Shown: one piece after another, positions 1 through 6,739 of the stretch
How the letters are laid out: each line of letters begins with the position of its first letter
Numbering within the stretch: the first letter of the stretch is position 1
Source of the DNA: Thermomonospora echinospora
GTDB taxonomy: Bacteria; Actinomycetota; Actinomycetes; Streptosporangiales; Streptosporangiaceae
Assembly (NCBI RefSeq): GCF_900108175.1
Contig: NZ_FNVO01000037.1
Span: forward strand, 1 to 42,526
DNA: 42,526 nucleotides
Reading direction: 5' to 3'
Notes under the pieces: generated by a model
Databases searched by the model: none
What the model was told of the DNA's origin: nothing
The model's input: the letters and a program-made list of their open reading frames with translations, nothing else
Made by a program: the position numbers and the translations under genes

Positions 1-285
1 CCAGGGGACAGCTCTGCGACAGAGCACCCGGGCGAACGGACTGAGCCTGAGACGGATGACGCCGTCCGTTCGGGTGGTGTCCGGTCCGTTGAGGCGTCGG
101 GAGAGGGCTCGGCGGTGGTGGACGGCGGCTCGGCGGGTACGCGGGCTGTTTCCGGTCCGGGGGACGCCACCCGGCCGATGGGCGTCGTGGCCGGGCCGGG
201 GGTGGCGCCGGGGGCGTCTGCGGAGCGGGGAGAGGCCGGTCCGGGCGGTCGGGAGACGGTGGACGGTGAAAAGCCCGTCGGGTGA
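1..285 (+). CDS. C-terminal tail of an unknown protein (5' end outside window)
   Basis: Reading frame 1 is open from the first base to a TGA at 283-285, about 94 codons. The translation is rich in Gly, Ala, Ser, Asp, Glu and Pro without hydrophobic stretches, so it looks like an intrinsically disordered C-terminal tail. Roughly three quarters of its third positions are G or C, somewhat below the neighbours. It ends 2 bp before the stop of the convergent zinc-finger gene, a typical gene junction. The body of the protein lies outside the window, so no function can be given. A different frame opens at an ATG at 56, but its Arg/Trp-rich product is less protein-like. Confidence 0.5.
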   Translation, partial: PGDSSATEHPGERTEPETDDAVRSGGVRSVEASGEGSAVVDGGSAGTRAVSGPGDATRPMGVVAGPGVAPGASAERGEAGPGGRETVDGEKPVG

Positions 286-287
286 GG

Positions 288-902
288 TCAGCGGGACCTG
301 GTGGTGCGGTGGCGGTCGTAGTGGCGGGCCACCCGGGCGCGGTTGCCACATCCGGGGGAGCACCATTCGCGGCGCGGGTGGTTCTTGACGAAGAACAGGA
401 TGCAGCCGGGGCCGCCGCAGGCCCGTAGCGCGGTGCGGTTAGGGCCGCCAAAGATCTCGATGGCAGAGCGGGCGATGGTGCCGAGCACGGCGTCCACCGG
501 GTTCGCGGAGGTCATGGCCGTGACGGTGAGGTCGTCGCCGGAGGGTTCCAGGCGGGGCCAGGCGGGGGCCAGCGCCGACGCCGCGTTGAGCTCGTCGATC
601 AGTGCCGCGGACGGGTGGTGGCCGTTGACGATCGCGCGGGTGCAGTCCCGGACGACGTCGCGCAGCCGGAGGAAGCGGCCGAGGTCGTCAGGGGCGAGCG
701 CGGTGACGGCGGCGTCGGCCGCGCCGGGGACGAAGGCGCCCGCGTAGTCGCGCAGCCAGGCGGCTAGGTGTTCCGGCTTGGCCAGGCCCTCCTGAGGGTT
801 GCCGCGCACCGCGTACCGGGTGTTGCCGAACTCCACGGCCAGGGGTTCGCCCAGCGTCGGGGCGCCTCCGCTCTCCAGGCTGTCGGGATCCACGAAGACC
901 AA
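288..902 (-). CDS. CGNR zinc-finger (ABATE-type) transcriptional regulator
   Basis: A 204-residue protein with the two parts of the actinobacterial ABATE/CGNR family. The N-terminal part carries the family-like LAVEFGNTR segment at about residues 21-29. The C-terminal zinc ribbon has Cys162, Cys167, Cys181 and Cys185, the last followed by the signature GNR and a basic tail. Family members are putative stress-responsive DNA-binding regulators; the target is unknown. I chose the TTG at 902, which has AAGAGGG about 9 nt upstream; a GTG at 893 is an alternative. The frame stays open further upstream, but that stretch has no family character. The gene is convergent with the partial gene before it. 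Confidence 0.82.
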   Translation of the reverse strand: MVFVDPDSLESGGAPTLGEPLAVEFGNTRYAVRGNPQEGLAKPEHLAAWLRDYAGAFVPGAADAAVTALAPDDLGRFLRLRDVVRDCTRAIVNGHHPSAALIDELNAASALAPAWPRLEPSGDDLTVTAMTSANPVDAVLGTIARSAIEIFGGPNRTALRACGGPGCILFFVKNHPRREWCSPGCGNRARVARHYDRHRTTRSR

Positions 903-1016
903 TGGTGGCAGCCCTCTTGAGCGGCCCCGCCCCCGACAGGCGGATTGAAGCGGTCCATGCGCAGGCATGGCCGCGTGATTTCCGGGAAGCCTGAGCACAG
1001 CATCGCGACCCCGCGA

Positions 1017-1066
1017 CCAAGATCGTACGAAGATCCCGTATGGACGGAATAACTCGGCGATCTTGG
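1017..1066. promoter_or_regulatory. Interrupted inverted repeat in the divergent intergenic region
   Basis: The arms CCAAGATCG (1017-1025) and CGATCTTGG (1058-1066) are perfect 9-bp reverse complements, separated by 32 nt. A further AAGATC lies at 1030-1035. The repeat sits between the minus-strand zinc-finger gene and the plus-strand small ORF, where an operator or divergent promoter would be expected. Function is inferred only from position and symmetry. Confidence 0.35.
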
Positions 1067-1127
1067 ACGTTCCACCAGCCAGGCGAGGCCGATCGAAGCG
1101 GCCCCCACGATCACAGGGAGGCACTCG

Positions 1128-1301
1128 ATGACCACGAGTAGTATTCCACGCCCCAAGTCCGGTGACGACCGGCGCCCGATCAGGTCCACCTCGCTGCGTG
1201 CCCTCGCCGTAGCCGCCCATCTGGAACGCGGCCTCGCCGCCGAGGGGCCGCCCGGCCGGGACGAGCCGAGCGTCGAGTGCACCGAGTCCGAGACGGCCTG
1301 A
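1128..1301 (+). CDS. Small hypothetical protein (57 aa)
   Basis: An ATG at 1128 is preceded by GGGAGG with 7 nt spacing, a good ribosome binding site. The frame runs 57 codons to TGA at 1299-1301 and is followed 12 nt later by a strong terminator hairpin. The product is hydrophilic. It has a basic first half and a helical centre (SLRALAVAAHLERGLAAEG), then an acidic tail with one Cys. I recognise no family. RBS, length and terminator together suggest a genuine monocistronic unit, possibly controlled through the inverted repeat at 1017-1066. Confidence 0.5.
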   Translation: MTTSSIPRPKSGDDRRPIRSTSLRALAVAAHLERGLAAEGPPGRDEPSVECTESETA

Positions 1302-1313
1302 CCACGAATCCGC

Positions 1314-1351
1314 ACCGGCCGGGCGACCGCGGCGACGGTCGCCCGGCCGGT
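1314..1351 (+). terminator. Intrinsic terminator-like hairpin after the small ORF
   Basis: A 16-bp perfect stem: ACCGGCCGGGCGACCG at 1314-1329 pairs with 1336-1351 around a 6-nt loop. It is followed by TCTTG rather than a full U tract, as is usual in GC-rich actinomycetes. It lies 12 nt after the small ORF stop and about 110 nt before the kinase gene. Confidence 0.7.
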
Positions 1352-1461
1352 TCTTGCCCGCGCCCTCCCCGGCACCGCGGCCCAGGCGCTTCGTCAAGGC
1401 AAATAGGCTGGTACGACTCACATGTGATGCCCTTGAGCCTGATGTGACGAAAGAGAGCAGC

Positions 1462-3447
1462 GTGACGGACAGGACCATGCCCGATGCCCATCCGCTGCGC
1501 GCGGGGGATCCCGCCCGCCTGGGCGCCTACGAGATCCTCGGCCGGCTGGGCGAGGGCGGCCAGGGCTCGGTCTTCCTCGGCCGTCCCCTCGGCCCGGCGG
1601 CGTCCGCGGAGTTCGTCGCGATCAAGCTGCTGCACGCGGGGTTGACCGCCGACCCGGCCGCCCGGGGACGGTTCGCCCGCGAACTCGAGGTCGCCAAGCG
1701 GGTCGCCCGCTTCTGCACCGCGCAGATCCTGGACTCCGACGTGGACGGCGAACAGCCCTACATCGTCAGCGAGTACGTCCCCGGCAGTTCCCTGTACAAG
1801 ATGGTCACCGAGAGCGGGCCGCGCACCGGCGGCGCGCTGGAACGGCTGGCCATCAGCACGCTGACCGCACTGACCGCCATCCACCAGGCGGGCATCGTGC
1901 ACCGCGACTTCAAGCCGCACAACGTCATGCTGGGACCGGACGGCCCCCGGGTGATCGACTTCGGGGTGGCGCGGGCGCTCGGCGGCGGGGAGACCCAGAA
2001 CGTCGGGACCCCCGCCTACATGTCCCCCGAGCACTTCAACGGCGGCCCGGTCGGACCCGCCGCCGACATGTTCGCCTGGGCCACCACCATGGTGTTCGCG
2101 GCAACCGGTCATCCGGCGTTCGGCAATGACGAGATGGGCGCGGTGATGCACCGCATCCTCACCGCCGAGCCGGACCTCGGCGACCTGCCCGAGCCGCTGC
2201 GCGCAGTGGTCGCCGCCTGCCTGGCCAAGGACCCGGCGCTGCGGCCCAGCGCACGGCAGGCCCAGGAACGCCTGGTCGGCGCGGACACCGTCCCCGGCCC
2301 CATCCCTCAGCCACCCGCCATCACGCACACCGATCCCGCCGATGGCGCGAGCGGCCCACAGGCCTCCTCCATCGGAGGGGGATACCCTCCACCGCCTCGG
2401 CACGCCCAGCACCCGAGCGGCGTCACGCCCTTCGGATCACCGCCCGGCCCCGCGTACGGCCCGGCGGGCGCCACAGGCCCGAGCAGGCCGGCAGACGCCG
2501 CAGGAACGGCGAGGACCGCAGGACCGAAAGGCCCGGCGAGGTCGGCAGGGGCGGTGAGCCCTGCGGGATCGGCAGGACCGGCGGGCTCCGCAAGCCCGAT
2601 GGGCTCCGCAGGACCGGGAGGCCTCACGAGGCCGGGTGGTCCCACAGGGCCGGGTGGTCCCACAGGGCCGATCGGATCGGCGGGTCCGGCGGGTCCGCCG
2701 TCTGCGAAGCGGTCCCGGCGTGGGCTGCTCGTGCCCGCGGTGGCGGCCGTGGCCATCGCAGTGATGCTGGTCGGCGGCTCGGTGTGGATGGTCGCCCGTT
2801 CCGGCGGTGAGGGCGAGGCCGAGGCGAACACCGGCGCGGCCGCGGTGGTCCCCGGCGGGCCCGGGGGCGGCACGGCCGCGCCCAGCGGCGCGGCCGGCAC
2901 GGCCGGCTCGGCAGGAGCGGCTGGCGCGGCACCGAACGGGCACCGTACCCCCGGCACGTCCCCCTCCGGCAGGCCGGGGAACTCCACGAAGCCGAAGACC
3001 GGCCAGAGCTCCCCGGCCGGTGAGAAGCCCCGTGCCAACAGGCCCGGCGGCGGGGGCGACACGGACGCCGGCGGCTCGGGCCGCGGCGGCGACGACTCCA
3101 CGCCCGAGCCCTCGAACCCGTACAGCCCGCAGGCGGTCTGCGACTCCGGCGGCCACGGCGGCGGCTACTACGTCCAGCGGTCCACGACGTTCGCCGGCGG
3201 CATCGCCTACCAGCTCTACAACAGCTCGGGCTACAACTGCGCGGTCACCATCAAGACCAGGGACGTCGGCAAGTCCACCAGCGTCTGGGCCAAGATCGAG
3301 AGCCGGAGCGGCAGCTCCGACAGCGACAGCGGCTCCTTCCAGTACTACGCCGGCCCGGTGTTCGTCTACGCCAAGGGCCAGTGCGTGCGCTACTCCGGCG
3401 GCACCCCCGCCGGCAGCGGCAGCGCGTCCTGGGGCAACTGCGGCTGA
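1462..3447 (+). CDS. Membrane Ser/Thr protein kinase with collagen-like linker and SapA-like extracellular domain
   Basis: A 661-residue transmembrane Hanks-type kinase. The kinase domain (about 18-275) shows the glycine loop GRLGEGGQGSVFLG at 27-40, the VAIK lysine at 55, HRDFKPHN from 147, DFG at 166-168 and GTPAYMSPE at 182-190. A Pro/Gly/Ala linker follows that includes about 15 mostly Gly-X-Y triplets. A single membrane helix lies near 420-445. After a disordered Gly/Ser/Pro stretch comes a C-terminal domain of about 100 residues with a few Cys and the YYAGPV segment. This last domain resembles the Streptomyces spore-associated protein SapA, not PASTA repeats. I chose the GTG at 1462 (AAGAGAG upstream); an ATG at 1477 is possible. 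The ligand of the outer domain is unknown. Confidence 0.88.
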   Translation: MTDRTMPDAHPLRAGDPARLGAYEILGRLGEGGQGSVFLGRPLGPAASAEFVAIKLLHAGLTADPAARGRFARELEVAKRVARFCTAQILDSDVDGEQPYIVSEYVPGSSLYKMVTESGPRTGGALERLAISTLTALTAIHQAGIVHRDFKPHNVMLGPDGPRVIDFGVARALGGGETQNVGTPAYMSPEHFNGGPVGPAADMFAWATTMVFAATGHPAFGNDEMGAVMHRILTAEPDLGDLPEPLRAVVAACLAKDPALRPSARQAQERLVGADTVPGPIPQPPAITHTDPADGASGPQASSIGGGYPPPPRHAQHPSGVTPFGSPPGPAYGPAGATGPSRPADAAGTARTAGPKGPARSAGAVSPAGSAGPAGSASPMGSAGPGGLTRPGGPTGPGGPTGPIGSAGPAGPPSAKRSRRGLLVPAVAAVAIAVMLVGGSVWMVARSGGEGEAEANTGAAAVVPGGPGGGTAAPSGAAGTAGSAGAAGAAPNGHRTPGTSPSGRPGNSTKPKTGQSSPAGEKPRANRPGGGGDTDAGGSGRGGDDSTPEPSNPYSPQAVCDSGGHGGGYYVQRSTTFAGGIAYQLYNSSGYNCAVTIKTRDVGKSTSVWAKIESRSGSSDSDSGSFQYYAGPVFVYAKGQCVRYSGGTPAGSGSASWGNCG

Positions 3448-3462
3448 CCTCGGAACACCCGG

Positions 3463-3654
3463 ACCGGGGCACGAGCGACCGGCAGCACCGAACCGCCTGG
3501 CGTCCACGCCGATGCCGGGCCAGGGAACGACCGGCACCGCACATACCGCGTCTGCCCCGATGCCGGGTCGAGGAAGGGCCTGCACCGCACATGCCGCCCC
3601 CGCCCTGATGCCGGGTCGGGGAACGGCCGGCACCGCACATGCCGCGTCGGTGCC
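3463..3654. repeat. 48-bp tandem repeat (minisatellite), about 3-4 units
   Basis: Three units of exactly 48 bp start at 3511, 3559 and 3607. Each begins GATGCCGGG and contains a GCACCGCACAT segment. A degenerate partial unit precedes them from about 3463. They fill most of the gap between the kinase stop (3447) and the DUF397 terminator (3668-3696). The unit length is a multiple of three, so several frames stay open, but I see no ribosome binding site or credible protein. Confidence 0.85.
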
Positions 3655-3667
3655 GCGCCGGACGACG

Positions 3668-3696
3668 AAAAACCCCGCCGCAATTATGCGGCGGGG
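3668..3696 (-). terminator. Classical Rho-independent terminator of the XRE/DUF397 operon
   Basis: CCCCGCCGCA (3673-3682) and TGCGGCGGGG (3687-3696) form a perfect 10-bp stem with an ATTA loop. On the minus strand the stem is followed by TTTTT (complement of 3668-3672). It lies just downstream of the DUF397 stop at 3720, so it terminates the minus-strand operon. Confidence 0.9.
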
Positions 3697-3719
3697 TCCG
3701 GTATCGGAGGGATCGGCTG

Positions 3720-3962
3720 CTAGTTGGAGCCGATCAGGTGATCGAAGTCGCCGTCCTTGGCACCAAGGATGAGAGCCTCGATCTCCGGTCGCGTGTAGAT
3801 GAGCGCCGGGCCCTCGGGGTGCCGGCTGTTGCGCATCGCCACGCTCCCGCCGGGGAGCTCTGCCATCTCGACGCAGTTGCCCTGGGAGTTGCTGCGCCGG
3901 GACTTCTGCCACCGGGCACCGTGCAGCTCGGCGGCAGGCATTCCGTTGTAGGTCTTGAGCAT
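3720..3962 (-). CDS. DUF397 family protein
   Basis: An 80-residue protein matching DUF397: an N-terminal W-K/R-SRRSNSQGNCVEMA segment, then AMRNSRHPEGPALIY and a C-terminal helix. These small actinobacterial proteins are nearly always encoded next to an XRE regulator with a DUF5753 domain and are thought to act with it, as in developmental control in Streptomyces. The ATG at 3962 immediately follows the TAG of the XRE gene (stop at 3963-3965), so translation is probably coupled. Confidence 0.93.
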   Translation of the reverse strand: MLKTYNGMPAAELHGARWQKSRRSNSQGNCVEMAELPGGSVAMRNSRHPEGPALIYTRPEIEALILGAKDGDFDHLIGSN

Positions 3963-4829
3963 CTATGTCTTCCTGAGAAGGTCGCCGAGCATCTCGACGG
4001 TGCGCTCCGGAGTCTCGCTGTCGACGCACAGGCGTTCCATCGCCTGCAGGTAGTTGTCGACGTCATCGCGTTTGTCCAGATAGAGGGCTCCGACAAGGTT
4101 CTCGACGTACACCACGTCCGGCAGGTCCGGCTCGGGAAACCGCAGGATGGAAAACGCCCCGCCCTCGGCGGCGTGACCGCCGAACCGGAACGGCATCACC
4201 TGGATGGTGACGTTGGGCAGTTTCGACATCGCAATGAGATGTTCGAACTGGCTCCGCATCACCTCGGGCCCGCCGATCTGCCGTTTGAGCGCCGCCTCGT
4301 CCAGCACCGCCCACAGCCGGGGGGCGTGAGGGGCGGTCAGCCGCTGGGCGCGCTGCATGCGCACCGTGACACGATCTTCGATCTCGTCCTCGGTGGCGCC
4401 CGCGTTGCCCAGCCGGATCACCGCCCGCGCGTACTCCTCCGACTGCAGCAGCCCCGGCACGAACTGGCACTCGTAGGTCCGGATCAGCGCGGCGGCCTCC
4501 TCCAGGCCGACATAGGCCTGGAACCACTTGGGCAGCACCTCGTTGTAACGGTGCCACCATCCCGGGGTTTTGGCGTCCCGCGCCAGCTGCAACAGCGCCT
4601 CCCGCTCCGCTTCGTCGGTGACGTCGTACAGCGTGAGCAGGTCGGCCACGTCTCGCTCTTTGAAACTGACCCGCCCCAGCTCAAGGCGGCTGATCTTGGA
4701 CTCCGACGCACGGATGACATACCCCGCCTCCTGCCGGCTCACGCCCTTGCGCTCGCGCAGGCGGCGCAGCTGCGAGCCGAGCAGGATCCGACGGACCGTC
4801 GAACCGGCTCCCGGCGTCTCCGGAGTCAC
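3963..4829 (-). CDS. XRE-family helix-turn-helix regulator with DUF5753 domain
   Basis: A 288-residue protein. Residues about 12-75 form an XRE helix-turn-helix (LRRLRERKGVSRQEAGYV, then SESKISRLELGR). The remainder has the DUF5753 pattern, including GLLQSEEYARA, an LDEAALKR segment and VTIQVMPF. I chose the GTG at 4829 because GGGAGG lies 6 nt upstream; the frame continues further but without a comparable site. It is the first gene of a two-gene unit with DUF397 and is divergent from a GHKL ATPase, an arrangement common in actinomycetes. Its likely operators lie at 4934-4947 and nearby. Confidence 0.92.
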   Translation of the reverse strand: MTPETPGAGSTVRRILLGSQLRRLRERKGVSRQEAGYVIRASESKISRLELGRVSFKERDVADLLTLYDVTDEAEREALLQLARDAKTPGWWHRYNEVLPKWFQAYVGLEEAAALIRTYECQFVPGLLQSEEYARAVIRLGNAGATEDEIEDRVTVRMQRAQRLTAPHAPRLWAVLDEAALKRQIGGPEVMRSQFEHLIAMSKLPNVTIQVMPFRFGGHAAEGGAFSILRFPEPDLPDVVYVENLVGALYLDKRDDVDNYLQAMERLCVDSETPERTVEMLGDLLRKT

Positions 4830-4933
4830 GCCCAACCTCCCGCTAGATGGCGGACAGCGCACTAAGTGTGCCACTCCCGTGCTGTCTCCGGGTGCTCCCT
4901 CCGATCTTGGACCGGCCCACGCCGCACGATCTG

Positions 4934-4981
4934 AATGCACGTGCATTGGGCCTTGCATTCGCACGCTACGATGCGCAGGAT
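4934..4981 (+). promoter_or_regulatory. Perfect 14-bp palindrome next to a promoter-like pair for the ATPase gene
   Basis: AATGCACGTGCATT at 4934-4947 is a perfect palindrome between the divergent XRE and ATPase genes. Immediately downstream, TTGCAT (4953-4958) and CAGGAT (4976-4981) are separated by 17 nt, a plausible -35/-10 pair reading toward the ATPase gene. The palindrome is a reasonable operator for the XRE protein; that assignment is inference. Confidence 0.5.
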
Positions 4982-5039
4982 AACGCACGGGACTTCCGAG
5001 CCATGGCTACACCACGAGATCACTCTGCGGGGTCTGGGG

Positions 5040-5672
5040 ATGACGTCACGCCACACACGCGACGAGCCGCGGTGGGGCTGGGCTCCTGTCGTTTCGGCCG
5101 GTTACGAGCCTGCCGAAAACCGGGAGCACAGCGCGGCAGCGGCCCCGATACCGGAGTCCCGGGATCTGCCCCCCGCGCTCGAACGGGGACTACGCCTGCT
5201 GATGGACGGGACCGAGGGCACGGTCACCTACATCGTCCGCCCCGACCCGGAGGCCGTCACCGCGGCACGGCACTTCACCACCTCCATGCTCGGTGGCTGG
5301 GATCTGGGCGGGCTCACCGACGACGTCGCGCTGGTCGTCACCGAACTGGTCACCAACGCCCTGCGGCACGGCGTCCCGACCCACCCCCACTTTCCGTCGG
5401 GGCCGCCGGCTCCCCTATCTCCCCTGGCGTCCTCCGTGCCCGGCTGCGACGACGCGATACGGCTCCGCCTGCTCCACGGCCGGGTCCACCAGACACCCTG
5501 GCTGCTGGCGGGCATCCTCGACGGAGGCCAGGAGGCTCCCCGGCGCAAGGAGCCCGACTACATCGCCGAGACCGGCCGCGGCCTGCACCTGGTCGACTCC
5601 TTCACCCACTGCTGGGGCTGGCGGCCGATGACCGCAGGCAAGATCGTCTGGGCGCTGTTCCGGCACCCCTGA
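5040..5672 (+). CDS. GHKL (HATPase_c) ATP-binding protein, RsbW/anti-sigma-like
   Basis: About 210 residues with the GHKL fold: the N box VVTELVTNALRHG places Glu102 and Asn106, and a GRGLHLVD glycine box precedes the final strands. Such stand-alone ATPases are serine kinases or anti-sigma-type switches in actinomycetes. The segment between the N and G boxes is unusually long and Pro-rich, and the D-x-G-x-G box is degenerate (LDGG). The start is uncertain: the ATG at 5040 has GGGG just upstream, and an in-frame ATG lies at 4935 inside the palindrome. It is divergent from the XRE/DUF397 operon and probably co-regulated with it. Confidence 0.82.
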   Translation: MTSRHTRDEPRWGWAPVVSAGYEPAENREHSAAAAPIPESRDLPPALERGLRLLMDGTEGTVTYIVRPDPEAVTAARHFTTSMLGGWDLGGLTDDVALVVTELVTNALRHGVPTHPHFPSGPPAPLSPLASSVPGCDDAIRLRLLHGRVHQTPWLLAGILDGGQEAPRRKEPDYIAETGRGLHLVDSFTHCWGWRPMTAGKIVWALFRHP

Positions 5673-5719
5673 CGGCCGCCGGACGGAACACTGTCGGAGG
5701 GTGGAGGAAGAATCGCGGC

Positions 5720-5938
5720 ATGTGCCGCAGCATCAAGACACTCCGACCGCCCTTCCAGGACGAGACCACCGACGCCGACATCCACGCCGCCGCCCTGCAG
5801 TACGTCCGCAAGGTGTCCGGCTTCCGCGCCCCGGCCGCGCACAACGCCGAGGCGTTCGACCGCGCCGTCGCCCAGGTCGCGGCGGCCACCGCCGACCTGC
5901 TCGCCTCCCTACAGGTACGCGGGCGTCCCACCGGCTGA
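5720..5938 (+). CDS. DUF2277 family protein
   Basis: A 72-residue protein that begins MCRSIKTLRPPF and contains AALQYVRKVSGFRAP and AFDRAVAQVAAAT, the hallmarks of DUF2277. The family is small, widespread in bacteria and uncharacterised; the conserved MCR start is typical. GGAGGAAG lies about 8-11 nt upstream of the ATG. It follows the ATPase gene by 47 bp in the same direction and may be cotranscribed. Confidence 0.9.
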   Translation: MCRSIKTLRPPFQDETTDADIHAAALQYVRKVSGFRAPAAHNAEAFDRAVAQVAAATADLLASLQVRGRPTG

Positions 5939-6072
5939 CCTTCTCCCCCTTCCGAAGGCAGCGGCCCCACGACCAGGGGCCTCCGCCTGCCCGCGGGTAC
6001 GCGAGCGTTCCGGGGTCCTACCGGTTGCCGCGGTGTTCGGCCCCGCCTCCCCGTGGGTACGCGGGCGTTCCA
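5914..6072. repeat. Three dispersed copies of a GGTACGCGGGCGTTCC-like repeat
   Basis: Related 17-mers occur at 5914-5930 (GGTACGCGGGCGTCCCA), 5996-6012 (GGTACGCGAGCGTTCCG) and 6056-6072 (GGTACGCGGGCGTTCCA). The last two are preceded by a shared CGCCT-x-CCCG flank. The first copy lies in the final codons of the DUF2277 gene. A similar segment occurs at about 135-153. The 300-bp gap 5939-6238 otherwise holds only the promoter noted at 6134-6158. Confidence 0.7.
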
Positions 6073-6133
6073 CTGATCGACCCCCCGAAACAGGGGGCCT
6101 CCGCCCTCGGGGGCTCCGATGAATCGGGCCGCC

Positions 6134-6158
6134 GGATAACCCCCGACCGTATGGGTAT
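6134..6158 (+). promoter_or_regulatory. Stress-sigma (SigB/SigF-type) promoter candidate
   Basis: GGAT (6134-6137), a 15-nt spacer and GGGTAT (6153-6158) fit the GNNT-N14-16-GGGTAY pattern described for SigB-type sigma factors in Streptomyces. The site lies 80 bp upstream of the STAS anti-sigma antagonist, a class of gene often under such control. Not tested. Confidence 0.5.
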
Positions 6159-6238
6159 GGACAGCTACCGCACCGGCCGAAACACCCCCCGCCGGAAGGC
6201 CCCGACCCTCCCGGCGCACCGAAAGCACAGGAGTATCC

Positions 6239-6601
6239 GTGGAATTCGCGGTCGATCAACACGTCGAGCAGGGTGTCAACATCGTCAAGGTCTCCGGGGA
6301 GATCGACGTCTTCAGCAGCCCCCGGCTTCGCGAGATGCTGCTCGACGTCATCGAGAAGGGCCCCCTGCGCCTGGTGGTGGACCTCGGTGACGTCACCTTC
6401 CTGGACTCCACCGGCCTCGGCGTGCTGGTCGGCATCTACCACCGGCTGCGCGCCCGCAACGGCTCCATGGCGTTCGTGGGCGCCAACGAACGGGTGCGCC
6501 GGGTGTTCCACGTCACCCAGCTCACCAAGATCTTCGTCCTCCACGACACCCTGGAGGAGGCCCTCGCCGCCGAGCGGGAGGACAGCCGGGCCGGTTCCTG
6601 A
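6239..6601 (+). CDS. STAS-domain anti-sigma factor antagonist
   Basis: A 120-residue single STAS domain. It has the usual GEIDVFSSPRLREML strand-helix, then VVDLGDVTFLDSTGLGVLV. Ser57 in DSTGLG is the expected phosphorylation site of SpoIIAA/RsbV-type proteins, which release a sigma factor by binding its GHKL kinase when unphosphorylated. Start GTG at 6239 with AGGAG 6-7 nt upstream. No anti-sigma kinase is adjacent; candidates in this window are the GHKL proteins at 5040 and 25049 and the PP2C phosphatase at 19900. Partnerships are inference. Confidence 0.93.
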   Translation: MEFAVDQHVEQGVNIVKVSGEIDVFSSPRLREMLLDVIEKGPLRLVVDLGDVTFLDSTGLGVLVGIYHRLRARNGSMAFVGANERVRRVFHVTQLTKIFVLHDTLEEALAAEREDSRAGS

Positions 6602-6660
6602 CCGGCCCCTTCACACGTCCCGGCACGGCCACGGGACGCTCGGGTCCGGGTACGGTGAGC

Positions 6661-6684
6661 CTAGATCAGGCGCTAGATCAGGCG
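6661..6684. repeat. 12-bp tandem duplication CTAGATCAGGCG x2
   Basis: Two perfect adjacent copies (6661-6672, 6673-6684) lie in the leader about 60 bp upstream of the M16 peptidase start. They are AT-richer than the surroundings and could be repeated operator half-sites or a replication-slippage product. Confidence 0.6.
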
Positions 6685-6739
6685 AACGCCGTGCCGCGGC
6701 CACCTCCGGTCGCGGGCATCGACGGGACGGGAGCGTTTC

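Noticed and set aside
56-388. Plus-strand ORF starting at an ATG at 56
   Set aside because: Arg/Trp-rich product overlapping the zinc-finger gene; frame 1 from base 1 gives a more natural composition and stops cleanly before the convergent gene.
3511-3654. CRISPR array
   Set aside because: The repeats are directly adjacent 48-bp units without unique spacers, and no cas genes are present.
2437-4029. Minus-strand frame covering the kinase tail, the 48-bp repeats and the DUF397 gene
   Set aside because: It stays open because of the repeat length and GC bias; it overlaps three well-supported features and has no start signal.
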